Assembly (NCBI RefSeq): GCF_950023065.1
Contig: NC_088681.1
Coordinates: 11,346,001-11,410,000 of the forward strand
DNA from: Planococcus citri
Taxonomy: Eukaryota > Arthropoda > Insecta > Hemiptera > Pseudococcidae
Direction of reading: 5' to 3'
Length of the DNA stretch: 64,000 bases
Positions 33,619-47,100 of the stretch are shown in pieces. Both the position numbers and the translations under genes were made by a program. The notes under the pieces were generated by a model. That model did no database searches. It was not told the origin of the DNA and was given only the letters and a program-made list of their open reading frames with translations. Positions within the stretch are counted from its first letter, which is position 1. Each line of letters begins with the position of its first letter.

Positions 33619-36600
33619 ATGAATTTCAATAGCCAGTCACCAATCGAGCGCTTTTCAATTTTTTTAATAATTTTGCTGGGCTTACAATCAGAAGGTGTAA
33701 GACTGTTATCCAGCCAGGTTAAGTTATTCTCTGACAACAGTACACTAAAACTGAATAAGTTGGCCGTAGGTGGTTATCCAGTGAAATCGATTTTTGTCAG
33801 TGCAGTTAACCGTTTGTATCAATTATCATTTGATCTTGAATTGTTAGCGAATATTACAACCGGACCATTTTCTACAAATTCTTCATTTCCAAAACCTGAC
33901 TATAATGAGAACGTAAACCCCAAATCAATCAATAATCATAACAAAATTTTGCTGGTATACGGATTTTCTGATCGTTCACGTTTGATAACTTGTGGAAGCC
34001 TTCAGTTCTGTAGTATATACGATTTGGATAAAAAGATATCAAAATCAAACGTCATAAAAGTATTCGAACCTGTTGTGGCAAACACTCATACCGCATCAAC
34101 TGTAGCTTTTATTAACAATTTTAAGGACCGCAGAAGTTTTGGTAATGATAAAGGACACACTCTATGGACAGCTCAATCTTATAGTAATTTCACTCAGCCA
34201 TTCGAAGTGCCAGCTCTTGCTGTGAGGAATTTGCCTTCTTTCAAATTGAGTGATAATTCCAGCAAGATTTTATTTAATAGCGAATATCGCGATAAATACA
34301 TTGTAAATTACATTTATGGGTTTCAGTCTCCTGGGAACCGCAATAGCTACATTTTAACAACTCAACAAAGTTCTGTAACAGAAACATCTGCATATGTTTC
34401 AAAATTAATTAGGATTTGTGGTGGAGCTGATGGAAACGATCTTGTGCACAGGTATGCTGAGATTCCCATTGAGTGCATTGTAGAAGGAGAACGACCCTAT
34501 AATTTAGTGCAAGCAGCTCATGTACAACGGCCGAATATAGAAGACGAGTACTTACTATTTGCAATATTCTCTCAGAGTGAAAATATGAACTCACAGAAAC
34601 CAAATAACCGTAGTGCCATATGCATGTATTCATTGAGGGATATTGACAACAAATTTGATGAAAACATGAAAGACTGTTTCAATGGAAAGGGCAATCCTGA
34701 ACTGGAATTTATATCACCTGGAAGACAATGTATAAAAGTAGCAAAACATAGTATGGATGAGAATTCCTGTCAATCAGGTATAAATATGCCGATCGGTGGA
34801 AATATTCCAATAAAAATGTTTTCTATGCTGACATTTGATGAGCGTCTAACAGCAATTGCAACAAGACAATTGCCAACGCATTCACACATTGATGTGTTTG
34901 TTGGTACAAGTACTGGGCATTTAAAAAATATCATTGTGGAGAATATAAGTAGTACTAGTTCATGCGAGTATGATGATGTAACAATCGATGAACAGTCCCC
35001 AGTAAATGCTGATCTCTTTTTTACTTCATATGACGAAAAGGATTTGCTAGTGATGACTGAACATAAACTCACCAAAGTTAATTTAATACCAGTGGAATTA
35101 ATTTGTTTCATGTTCCGTACTTATGATGATTGTGTACAATCCAACACAACATGCAATTACTGGTGCTCACATACTAACGAATGTACTACCACAAAATGTG
35201 GTTGTAATATCAGAATACGTCATTGGGAGTCGATGTACAATACCATCAAATCTGAAAATTGGTCAATTATTCAACCTTATGATTTAGATTTAGAGTACCT
35301 TCAACATGACATTTCCACCGCTGTGAAATTGAGAACAAGTTCGGATAATGAATTTTCTGGAATATTATCACAATTTAAAGAATTTATTTTTTGCGTGATT
35401 GCTAATGAAAACTTCAACATTACTTCTTTTGCAAAAGTTACTGTTGATTCATACAGTCAGTATTTAGTTCGCTGTGATTTTCCCAATTCCTCGCTTGCGG
35501 TACCTTCTGACAGTCATTTCAGCTTAACATTGTCAATTATAATTACTAATAAAAATATCCCATTTGTTTGGAGCACAAACATTTCATTCCATGATTGCAA
35601 AGTGCACGCTTCTTGCTTCGAGTGTACTAATTCGATTTCTCCATGTTACTGGAGAACAGATGAGCGGAAGTGTATGTTCAAGCACACTATAAAAAAACAT
35701 CAAAAAGCTGGTAATCATTCTAATACGCTCACCAAATCATGTCTAGATGCTGCAATTCCCACTATTTCTTCTTTTTGGCCAACAAAAGCATCGTTTAAAG
35801 AAGGCACTGTTATCACCATTCGAGGTGAAAACTTGGGTTATTCATTTAAAGAGATAACGAATCCAATTAACATATCTGGGGCACCTTGCATACCAATTGA
35901 TGAACTGTTTGAACCCATGAAGAAAGTTGTATGCTTCATTAAAAAATCCATTCCTCGGGAAGTTGATGAACGCTATTATAAACGCAAAGTTGAAACCAAT
36001 TATGCAGTTGGAGAAGGACCAGTAGAAATGATAGTCAATTATATGTTGACAAAATCCAGGAAAAATTTTACTTTTGCAGTTCCTAAATGTGATTCTGTTT
36101 ATCCGCAACTGGGGTCTGTGTCTGGTGGTACCAAACTAACTATTGTAGGTGAAAATTTGAATGCAGGAAGATTGATTTCTGTTCATATTGGTAAAATACA
36201 GTGTTTTATATTTTCACTTGATGCTGCTAAAATAGAATGTATCACTTCTCCATGCTATATGTGTAATAAGTTATTGCCATATTTTGTTAGCATTACCTTT
36301 GACCGTGCCTTCAGAGAAAGTAAACATTCATTCCAGTACATTATCGATTATGACCATGATGTTAATGGTTTGAACTTGAAACCAAAAATTATCCCTGCTG
36401 GAGGCATTGCTATCAAAACTGGATTTGAAGAATTTTCAGATACTAGGAAGAAGTACTTCATTCAATGTGAAAAAACTTCTTTTAATGGTTCATGTGAAAT
36501 ATCATCAGTGTCTGCAGACGTTGTCTGTAAGTCACCTTACATTCCAGATATCAAAACTGATTCAATAGATCCCAATGAACCCTTGCCATTGAATTGCTTA

Positions 36601-39244
36601 GTTATTTGGATAGATAGTAGAGATTTACACAAAAACATTGAAAGTGACAATGTTCTTGTGTCTTTATATCCTAATCCGGAGTTTCATAACTTTTCTACCA
36701 AATTTGAGAACTTCACTGGAACTGAGTTCATTATTATCAAAGGGAATAATGTAAACAAATCTTGCCAAATAATGGATATACATGTAAAGATTGGAAACCA
36801 TAGCTGCAGTATAATTTCATTGTCTCTGAATGAAATAATTTGTATTTTGAGTAGGCCCAATTTAACGTCATTGATATTTGATGATGATTTGGATCGAGTA
36901 TGTGAAGAGTCAGAAAACATTCAATTTGTAAATTGGTCAGATGATTTGGATCACGCACGCGAAGAGTTGGAAAAAATTGAATTTATTACTGTGTCAATTG
37001 GTGAACATTTTGAAAAGATTGTTCCCAAAGCAAATACATCTTCAAACAATTCAACGGATCCCATTTCCAAAGGGGATACATCTGCTAATAATTCATCAGT
37101 CACGCTTATAATTTATATTGTAGTTACAGTATCAATATTTTTTATCCTCATATTCATCATTGTGGGCAAAGTATACTTGAAAAAATCACAAACAATGATG
37201 CAAATGCAACGAAGAATGAATAAAATGGGCATGGATGCAATCTCCATGAGACAAGGCATAAAGCAAGTGATTATAGAGAACCAAATACAACTGGATGGAC
37301 ATCTGGCAGATGTGCTGGTATGTATTATGAAACTAAATTCATTACCATGGTTTAAACACTTACCTATATCCAGATATTGAAATCGTAAAGCAGTTTTCAT
37401 AGGTTTAAAAATATACCTGTGCATATTTTTTTAAATAGAATTTACCTAATGTCACGATTGAAGTTAATGCATCATATTATGAAAGTTCCACTACTGAAAT
37501 GGCTACAGCTGTTGAATATCTTCTGCCACTTGACGAGAAGTGGGAATTTCCAAGGGGTAACTTGACTCTAGGAAAGCACCTGGGGGAAGGAGAATTTGGA
37601 ACAGTTGTTCAAGGAGAAGCTATTGGTATCTTGGAAGAGAACGTTACAACCACTGTGGCAGTTAAAATGTTGAAAGGTATCCATTTTCTCTTTTTATTTC
37701 ATTTCAATGCCAAATGGCATCTGCAGCTTGCGCAGTTGACATGTTGCCAGTTTTGCATAGGTTTTGATGATTGAATTTTCAGATTCCCATTCAGATCCAG
37801 ATATGGTTGATTTAGTTAAAGAGATGGAAATATTAAAATTAATTGGAGCCCATGAAAATGTTCTTAGACTTCTTGGCTGTTGCACGCAGAATGGGCCATT
37901 GTTGATCATTACAGAATTTGCTCAATACGGAAGTTTATTGCATTTCCTTCGGAAGCGTCATTATTTCATCTATAAAAATACATCCGAAATATTGGCTGAA
38001 CAAGCTTTACTATCTTTTGCTCTTCAAGTTGCAAGAGGAATGGAATACCTGGCGTCTAAAAAGGTTAGTGAATATTAGGCTCACATGCTTCTACATACTT
38101 ACCTAATGTTGTGTGAGTGGGTAGTTGTTTAGGATTAATACATGTATGAATGGATCTATTTTTAGTGCATACACAGAGATCTTGCGGCCAGAAATATTCT
38201 GGTATCTCATGATTTTGTGCTGAAAATAGCTGATTTTGGTTTGGCCAGAAATATTCAAAATAAAGATTACTATAAAAAGAAAACAAAGGGTAGGCTTCCT
38301 GTAAAGTGGATGGCCCCAGAGGCATTATCGCATTTGCTGTTTACCACTAAATCTGATGTGTAAGTGAATCTGTTCCCTTAAGTATACATTTGAGCATATC
38401 TTTTCATATTTTCTCAAATGAGTCCTGTCTTAATTCATCTAGGTGGTCTTATGGAATACTGCTATGGGAAATACTTACTCTAGGAGGTGTCCCTTATCCT
38501 GCATTTACAGACATGAACAAATTGATCAAGGATTTGAAATCAGGTTACCGCTTAGAACAACCTCCTAACTGCTCTTCTAAAACGTAAGTGTAATTTATTT
38601 CAACTGATTTCTTACTTACAAATATTTTAGAAAGTTAATTTTTTGTAATGATAATTTTTGGTGAATTACCATATAATTTATTATTATGAGAACTGCCATT
38701 CATTTCCAAAACAAGTTTTATTAGGTATTTTGGTATTTTGTTCCTCAAAAGTATAACTTTCTAAATAGAGCCCAGATGGATTTAAATTTGTCTGCTTCAT
38801 GGTCAATCTAGCATTGAATCTATTAGCAGGTATTTATGAGAATACCTATTTGGGGTCATTCGTTGGGCTATTCTTTGAGCTATTTTTGTTGCAGAGAGGG
38901 ATAAGCCTAGGTATCATTTGAGTAATTACCCACCAAAAACATTTCATTATGATTTACAAAATTTGTATAGGTACAATTTAATGCTTGAATGTTGGCATTA
39001 CTTACCTGAAGAACGCCCAAATTTTTCTTCAATTGCTCAAGAGTTGTGTGAAATGTTACCGAGTGAAGTGCTTGATCAACATGCATCCGAGAACTTCTGG
39101 TCCAATAGTAACGAGTTCAATTCTACCAATCCTGAAAGCGAGTCCAACTTTAGCAATACTGAAAGCGAGTACAACTCTAGCTATACTGAAAGCGAGTCCA
39201 GCTCTAGCGATAATGAAAATGAAGTTGACAATTTGTTACCTTAA
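33619..39244 (+). CDS. RTK-2: second copy of the Sema/PSI/IPT receptor tyrosine kinase
   Basis: Exons 33619-37317, 37439-37676, 37783-38063, 38166-38359, 38443-38583, 38971-39244; 1608 residues; every splice site and phase matches RTK-1. Same domain order. The start is the ATG in AAAAAAAATG at 33619; a longer frame using TTG further upstream is not conserved. The kinase keeps LGEGEFGTVV, VAVKMLK, CIHRDLAARN, IADFGLAR and DYYKKKTKGRLPVKW, the DYYKK form being that of FGFR activation loops. Compared with RTK-1, a 10-residue addition (NSTDPISKGD-like) lengthens the stalk before the membrane helix, and Sema loops differ in sequence and length around 33950-34180 and 34330-34560, whereas kinase exons differ by scattered substitutions. 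The convergent neighbour is SPH-2; SPH-1 is head-to-head upstream. Confidence 0.93.
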
Positions 39245-41139
39245 TGAATAAGAATTGTGGTTTCAATTTTGTTGAAATTCAAGCTCATATTCTTATTATT
39301 GTTTATTTATTCCTAAACTATTTCTTAGCTAAGTACCTAAGTATCCAATGAGTGAGTGTTTTTACAAATTTGTTGGGATGAAAATTTCTATCATTTTTTT
39401 TTTTTTTTTTTTGAGTAAAAATGATAGTGATATTACCTGGGTAATGTCGATATTTAAGAATATGTCATTCGACCAACAAAAATGGCCTAACGTTTTGGAG
39501 GAGAATCAATAATTTCTATCATGATGACTGCTTTGGGTCTACTTATATAAGAGATTGACTTAATTTCAAGCTCAAAATTTGTCAAAAACCCTCAGAAACA
39601 TTTTGATGTACGTACAAATATGTCTCACTTTCAGACTCAAAAATCCAGAATTAACTTTACTGACTTCTTACACCCATATCTAAAAAAGTCAACTAGATTT
39701 TTGTGCATCAAATTGCTAGACAAATTTGATGTTTTCTGAGACGATTTTTGCATCTTGGATTATGCACATTTGCATAAGAAAAAAAAAGAATAGAAAATAT
39801 TGTAACATTTATATGTAGGTACCTATGTACAATGTTTGGGAAATTTGAAGGATGTTGATTAAAATGTCTATTGTTAGGAATTTTTCATTGTTCTGAAGCC
39901 AATACAAAACTTGAGTTTCTTTTCATGTAGAAAGCTATCACCTAATTTCTAGTTTATGTTTATCCCAGCGTATTATTTTTAAGTAGGTATTGATTTATGT
40001 ATGCATAAGTAGGTGTTCTGCATTCTTAATGAACTTATCTCCCAATAAAATGTTGTAAAATTTTGGAACATTTCTATAATTTGACGACTTATAATGGCAT
40101 GTTAATGAATTCTGATTGCAGAACCGTCAAGAGCCGATGCGGAAGCGGGGCAAATATCATGTTGTGCCCCATTTTAAATGCAGAAATGTAAGAGGGGAGG
40201 AGGTGATGTCAATTGAAAATTTGTCGACTTATGTGGGAGAAAACTATCAATTTTACTAATAATTCATATTGTGTAGGTAATATTCACATGACTTACTCGT
40301 ATGAAAATTTTCATTTCATTTTTTGGATTTTTGGAGACCTCAAATATGAAATTTATTTATTCTAAAACGAGAAACAAATTAGCCTTTGCTAGGCGAGGGT
40401 GAGAGCTTTTGAAAATTTCGTTTTCAAGATGCCTAAAAACGAGTTTTTTTTTAATACGAGGAGTTTATTTTTTGGTTTTTAAAATTTTAGAAATTGAATG
40501 TTGTTTTTTTCAGAAAGGTAATTTTGAAAAAGAAAAGAGAACAGGCGAGGGCAAAAGCTTCTGAAAATTTGCATTTCGAGAGGTATAAAAACGATGCTTT
40601 TTGTAAGAAGTTTATTTTTAGTGGAGAAGAAAACATGCCCAAGAAAACCGAGGGCAAATGCTTCTGAAAATTTGTGTTTTGAGAATCGAAAAATAATTTG
40701 CCCCCTCTCTTGACGGCCCTGCCTGATTACATTTGCTTACATATTTCAAACTAACATTGTTGTCTTTTGCGGGGGGGGGGGGGGGGGGGGTTGTTTTCCA
40801 AAACGTTGTGAAGACCTAAAAATATTTTTCTTATTTCTACTTCTGGTTCGTTGGATGATTTTTTTTTTAATTTTAAGTTTTCTGTACCTACTTCTTTGAA
40901 ATACTTACCTATTAATTAGTATTTTGATTTCTTTTTGTACCTAGCCAAAGTACGACTAATTAAAAACATGATCATTTTGCTTTCAATACTCCTTTATTAT
41001 AAAACAAAGTGGATTAATGAATTCATTTAAGTTGCATATACCTAGTGGATAATGATAATTAATAAAATCTTATCAAATACTAAAATGGCACATTCTGAGT
41101 TGGAAGCCTCCTCATTAACAGTATTTATTACCTACTGAA
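39245..41139. other. Convergent 3' intergenic region of unit 2
   Basis: No gene. Contains conserved AATAAA (40044-40049) for RTK-2 and TTTATT (40993-40998) for SPH-2. About 40080-40750 is an insert shared with unit 3 (58020-58400) but not unit 1; it carries GCGAGGGCAAAAGC motifs also found in the hAT element at 4.1-7.7 kb. A run of about 20 G lies at 40771-40790; the unit 3 counterpart has only six. Confidence 0.6.
40044..40049 (+). terminator. Conserved AATAAA after RTK-2
   Basis: Same context as in units 1 and 3 (TTATCTCCCAATAAAATG). Confidence 0.45.
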
Positions 41140-44100
41140 TTATTGGTTCTCAGTTTCATCGCGCACCTTCTTAATCCAGTCTATGTAGTCAGCTATATCA
41201 ATCGATGCACCAAAATTCCGCGGTATCTCGGGTCTATTTCCAGTTGTTTTCTGTAATTTTTGCAAACGACTAATCACGTCGCACAAAAATTTCGCGTTTT
41301 GCCCAAACTGGGATAATTCTGGAGGGATTTCTTTATCACAGTCCAGAGATTGTTTAAACGGCGGGTTCTTCCATGGAATTTTATCGGTTTTTTGAATAAA
41401 TTTTGGTAGGTCCAATGCAACACCCATGATTCCTCGCATAAAATAGCAGTTATTTTCTTCAACTATAACGCCACTTCCAACACCATACGTTATATCATTC
41501 TCATACTCCAGACACGTTAGATTCGCATCCAATAAAAAAGATTTGTCGTCTAGTGTAGTGTTACCTCCTAAAACGGTTGCCCAAAAAAAGGCCAAATATG
41601 GATACGTCCATCTTTCTTTACACGCAATGTGGCTTAAGAAATTGATACTATAGGAGACTGGTCTTCCAAGAAATGTATCGGCGTAAGCATCACTGGACTC
41701 TTTTTTCAATGAATTATCCATCATTGTGGATACCTGAAAATTTAAATTAGATATGCAGTACTGTGTGACATGAAAGTAGTGCCCAGTGAATTTGATTTCC
41801 AAGTGGAATGAATGAAGCGGCGGCGTTAAGTAGGTAGTGAAAAATAAGGACTTTCAAAAGCGACCTTGAAAATTTTTGGACTATAGGTACTCAGGGCGTT
41901 CACAAATTTAAAAACCGGTTTGATTTTAAAATGTCGATCCGTTTTTTTTCTTTTGGCACAAGGTATTCTGCACATTAAGCGACAAAAACGTGATATGAAT
42001 TTTTTGAAACCGGTTTATTAATTTTCAACCAGTTATGAAACATTACCTAACGATTGGAGCTAGAGAAAAAAGCTTGAAACAAAAGTTGTAGATCGTAAAA
42101 AATTGAATCATTCTCTCTAATTTGATTTTAAAACCGGTTCATTATTTGCAACCAGTTATCAAAAATCATCTGAAAATTGGAGCTAGAGAAAAAAACTTGA
42201 AACAAAGGTGTAGAAGGTAAAAAAATTGAATCATTTTTGCTAATCAGATTTTGAAATCGGTTCATTAATTTGCAACCAGTTATCAGCTTGAGGAAAAAAC
42301 TTGAAACAAAAGTTGTGGAGCGTTGAAAATACCTATTAATATTTTCGCAAATCGGATTTTGAAACCGGTTCATTATTTTGCAACCAGTTATAAAAAATCA
42401 CCTAAAAATTGGAGCCAGAGAAAAAAACTTGGTACAAAAATTGTAAAGCGTGAAGAATTGAATCATTTTTGCCATCAGGATTTTGAAACTGGTTCATTAA
42501 TTTGCAACCAGTTATCAAAATTCACCTAAAAATTGGGGTTCAAGAAAAAAGCTTGGAATAAAACTTGTAGAGTGTGAAAAATTGAATTGTTTTTGCCAAT
42601 TCAATTTTGGAACCGGTTTATAATTTGCAACAGGAAAAATGAAAAGAAAATCAACACAAGAGCCCTGGATGACCCAACCAACCAATGGCTGTACCAAAGA
42701 CGGATGAACATCATAAGTGAAGAAATACCAAAAAGCCAGGACATAGAAGAAGAATGGAAAAATATCAAATCCATTGTGACAAAAGCGGCAAAAGAAAGCT
42801 TAGGAATGGTTCCATGCAGAATCGGGGCAAAACGAATAAAGAATTGGGACAACGAAATCCAAGAACTCATTCAAAAGAAAAGACAGGCATTTAGAAAATT
42901 CATGAGCTCAAAAAGTGAGGTTGATGGTGAAGAATATCGAAAACAGTCGACAAAAGTCAAGAGAAAGTCCAGGAAATTACAGAGAGAGAGCTGGGAAAAT
43001 TTCATCACATTCCTGGAGCATGACACATACAAGTTACGGCCAAAGGTGTATAAGATCATAAGGAGAATTGACACAAATTTTAATGTAAGAGTGGGTTTGC
43101 CAAAAATAAAAATCAATGATGCAAAGGAATATTTTGAAGAACTCTGGAGTGATGAAAACGCACAAGACATAAAGATAGAAGAAGAAATTGGAGAACCAGA
43201 AGACAGAATTTCATTTAGAGAGCTACAAGAGGCTTTGAAAACTGCAAAAAATGCAAAAGCTCCAGGAGAAGATGGCATACCAACAGAATTGTACAAATAT
43301 GCAAGTGGTGAATTCAAAAGAAGACTGCTGGAATTCCTAAATAGGATGTACCAAGAAGAAAAGGTACCTGAAGAATTCAAAACAGCAATTGTAATACCAC
43401 TGTTCAAGAAAGGTGATATGTCAAACCTGAAAAACTACAAAGGAATAAGTCTACTCAATACCTGCTACAAGATATATGCAAAAATACTGGCAAAACAACT
43501 GGCAGACCATGCAGAAGAAAAGAGTTCAGAAAGTCAAAACGGATTCAGAAAAGGAAGATCATGCACTGATGCAAGTTTTACAGTAAAACTACTGATGGAA
43601 AAAAGGATCGAATACAATCTAGAAACACACATGTGCTTTATAGACCTGGAAAAAGCATATGATAGGGTCAATAGAAAAAAACTGAAGTGCTAAAAGATGA
43701 AGAGATAACATATAAAATGCGAAAGGTAATAAACAGCATTTATAAGAACACCAGAATAAGAGTACGAATTGGAAGTAAACTCTCAGAACAAGCAGAAATA
43801 AACAGGGGAGTTCACCAGGGATGCCCACTGTCTTGCGTTTTATTCAACATGTACATGGATCACATGGTGAAAGAATGGCAGAAAATGAAACCAAAAGGAA
43901 TCAAGACAGACAGAAGGCAGGAAATATCAACAGTACTTTTCGCAGATGATCAAGCAGTACTAGCCGAAACAGAAGATGACCTACAGAGATCAATGTACAA
44001 TCTAACAAAAACATCAGAAAAGTATGATATGAGAATATCATCAGAGAAAACAAAAACAATGGCCTTCTAAGGAAAAGAACCAGTAAGAAGCAAGATTGTA

Positions 44101-47100
44101 ATAAAGGGAAAAATCATTGAACAGGTCAATAATTTCAAATACCTGGGAAACACGATATCATACCAGGGAGAAGTAGATGTTGGTGGAAAGATTGCAAAGT
44201 TCCTGAGAGTCACAGGACTGATAAATAGGACCCTGAGAAGCAGTAAGGTGCGAAAAGAAACAAGATTGAAGGTGTACAATACCCTAGCAATACCAATGAT
44301 GACTTATGGAAGCGAGGTTTGGGCACTGAAGAAATCTGATAAAAGAAGAATAACGGCAGCTGAGGTGAAGTTCATGAGGAGAACGGCAGGGGTGACTCTC
44401 AGAGACAGAGTCCTATCTGAGAAAATAACAGCAGATCTCGGAGTGATGCCAGTTATGAAAAAGATAAAAAAGTATAGGAAAGATTGGAGAAATCATGTCA
44501 AAAGGATGGAGGAAACAAGATCACCAAAACAGGTCCTTCAATATACACTAACGGGGAAAAGAAGCAGAGGGAGACCAAGGAGGAAACTCACTGATACCTC
44601 AGGCTCATCCTCAACAGGTTCCACACCACAGCAGACAGACCAATAGGCCTACCGCTTATAAGGAAACGACGACGACCTAAAAATTGGAGCCAGAGAAAAA
44701 AACTTGAAACGAAAATTGTAGAGCGTGAAAAATTGAATCATTTTTGTCAATCAAATTTTGAAACCGGTTCATTAATTTGCAAGCAGTCATCAAAATTCAT
44801 CTAAAAATTGGAGTTGAAGAAAAACGCTTGAAATAAAACTTGTAAAGTGTGAAAAATTGGATTATTTTTGCTAATTTAATTTCGAAACCGGTTTATTCAT
44901 TTGCAACCAGTTTCAAAATCCAATTAGTGAAAATAGTTCAAGTTTTCACGCTCTACAACTAACTCTTGTTTCAAGCTTTTTTCTCTAGCTCCAATTTTCC
45001 GGTAATTTTTGATAACTGGTTGGAAAATAATGAACCGGTTTCAAAATTTGATTGACAAAAATGATTCAATTTTTCACGCTCTACATGCAACTTCTGTTCC
45101 AAGATTTTTTCTCAACCTTGAATTTTTTGGTGATTGTCAAAAACTGGTTGCTAAATGCGAACCAATGAACCTGTTTCATAACTGGTTTCAAATTAATGAA
45201 CCGGTTTCAAAGTTCATATCACGTTTTTGTCGCCTTATTAGTGTGTACGAGTAGAATAGGTACATACATACATTGTGTATTTATTCCTTATCTGAAGATT
45301 GAAGGATTGTTTGGATTGGGTTTTAAAGTGGTCCCTCTTGGACGACTTGGCAGTGAAGTTGGTGAGGGGATAGGGTGGATCTGGGACCCAGACGATTAGG
45401 ATTACAAATGGAATCGTACAATTCGCGGTTCGATTCGTGATTCGAATCATTTTTCCGGCAGTGATTTGTATTTCCTAACAATTACTTAATTACGAGCCAC
45501 GAATTACGAACCATTTTTTTTCGCATTTACGTTCGATTTTTGCGAAATTTTGTGGTTTGATTCCATAAAACATTGAGAGGAAGCTAAAGTGTTAAATTCA
45601 ATCTGTGTAATTGATAATTTCGTTCATCAATGTTTGTGATTTTTTAAAAATCGAATTATTATAGCTTTTTCAGTAGTCCAAAAAATATTTCGAATTTTAC
45701 ATTTTACCCAACCCTGGTTCAGATCTGATCTAATCTAGGCACTTAATCAGATCTCAGATCCAATCGTTTTCAGTTTCTGTTGACTCGAGGAGCCCACCAA
45801 TTAAAGAAATAAGGTAACGTTAGAGTTCTTCTCGAAAATGTGGGTAAAAGTACATAGTAGGTAAGCAGGTAGTTTAGCTTCAAAATCAAAATAAATCTTT
45901 ACCTGCACGGTTCCATTCCACATATCCAGTCTACTAGGATTTTCCCATTGAATATTAGCTGGTGAAACAAACGAATTGAATTCCAATTCTTCTTTGAGAA
46001 CTATGATCATAGGCGTTTGCACGCGGCTAAAATTATACGTGTATTTGGCTCGGTTGAAATATCGAAATTCGGCTATCTGTAACAATTTATGTTCACCAGA
46101 CGTATCTAAAATTAATAAATAGGTAACAAATCATAGGTACCTACAAAGAACGACACGATTACCTAAATAAATGTATTCCTAAATGACTTTTATCGAAGTG
46201 AATACCAACTTGATAATTTTTATACTCATACCTCATACAATCGTTGGTACTTGGGAAATCTGGTCACTATAAGTGAATATTGCGTTCCATTAACATCCTC
46301 TTTGAATTCCTTCGAGGTCGACATTTGAAGATGTACGCAGAATTCCACTAAAAAGTAGGAAACGATATGTACATAGATAAATGAGAAAATCTAAGTTCAT
46401 GAAAAAGAAGCTATTCACATAAATCTTGAAAGGATTCAAGAAGGTAGTTTACTTTGAATTTGAATAGAAAGTGTCCCGCCAAAAATTTTCAAAAAGGCAA
46501 CTTACGTTCAGTCTCTGAAATTTGTGTTGGTGGTATATTTTAGGATCTTCTTTTAATTTTCCGTTATTCAATTTTGACATTTTTGTGCTAGCCGGGATGT
46601 CACCTTTGTGAAGAGTTGAATCAAAAAAATGAACTAGGTACCTCATTGCAAGGTTGAAGGGGCACTTCAACTATGGTTTTCAAAAACCAAGTGAATATAC
46701 TTAACATCCTAATCGCACGTTTTATCATTTTGATGTAGGTATATTTTGAAAAAAAATTGAGCCTCAAAAACACCACCATCCACTAGGAAAAGTACTTGAT
46801 TATTCAGCATTTCAGCACGCTATCAGTATTGGCTTACGTGTTAGAATCAGCCGAGGACTTATGATGGTGCCAGAACATGTATGAACTGTTTCACCGTAAT
46901 TTTTCAAGAACGTAACGTGCCATGGTGCCTCAAAATGGCTTCCTGGGGGTTTCTCGCAACCTACAAGTTAAACATATTATTAAAATATTTGTAAGTAAGA
47001 ATAACTCCAGAAGTCATAATTCAACTGGATACTGAAACTACTCGTACCCGAAGGTAGGTTTAGATGCCTATGCCTTTACCTGGAATGCAAGGAATCAGTG

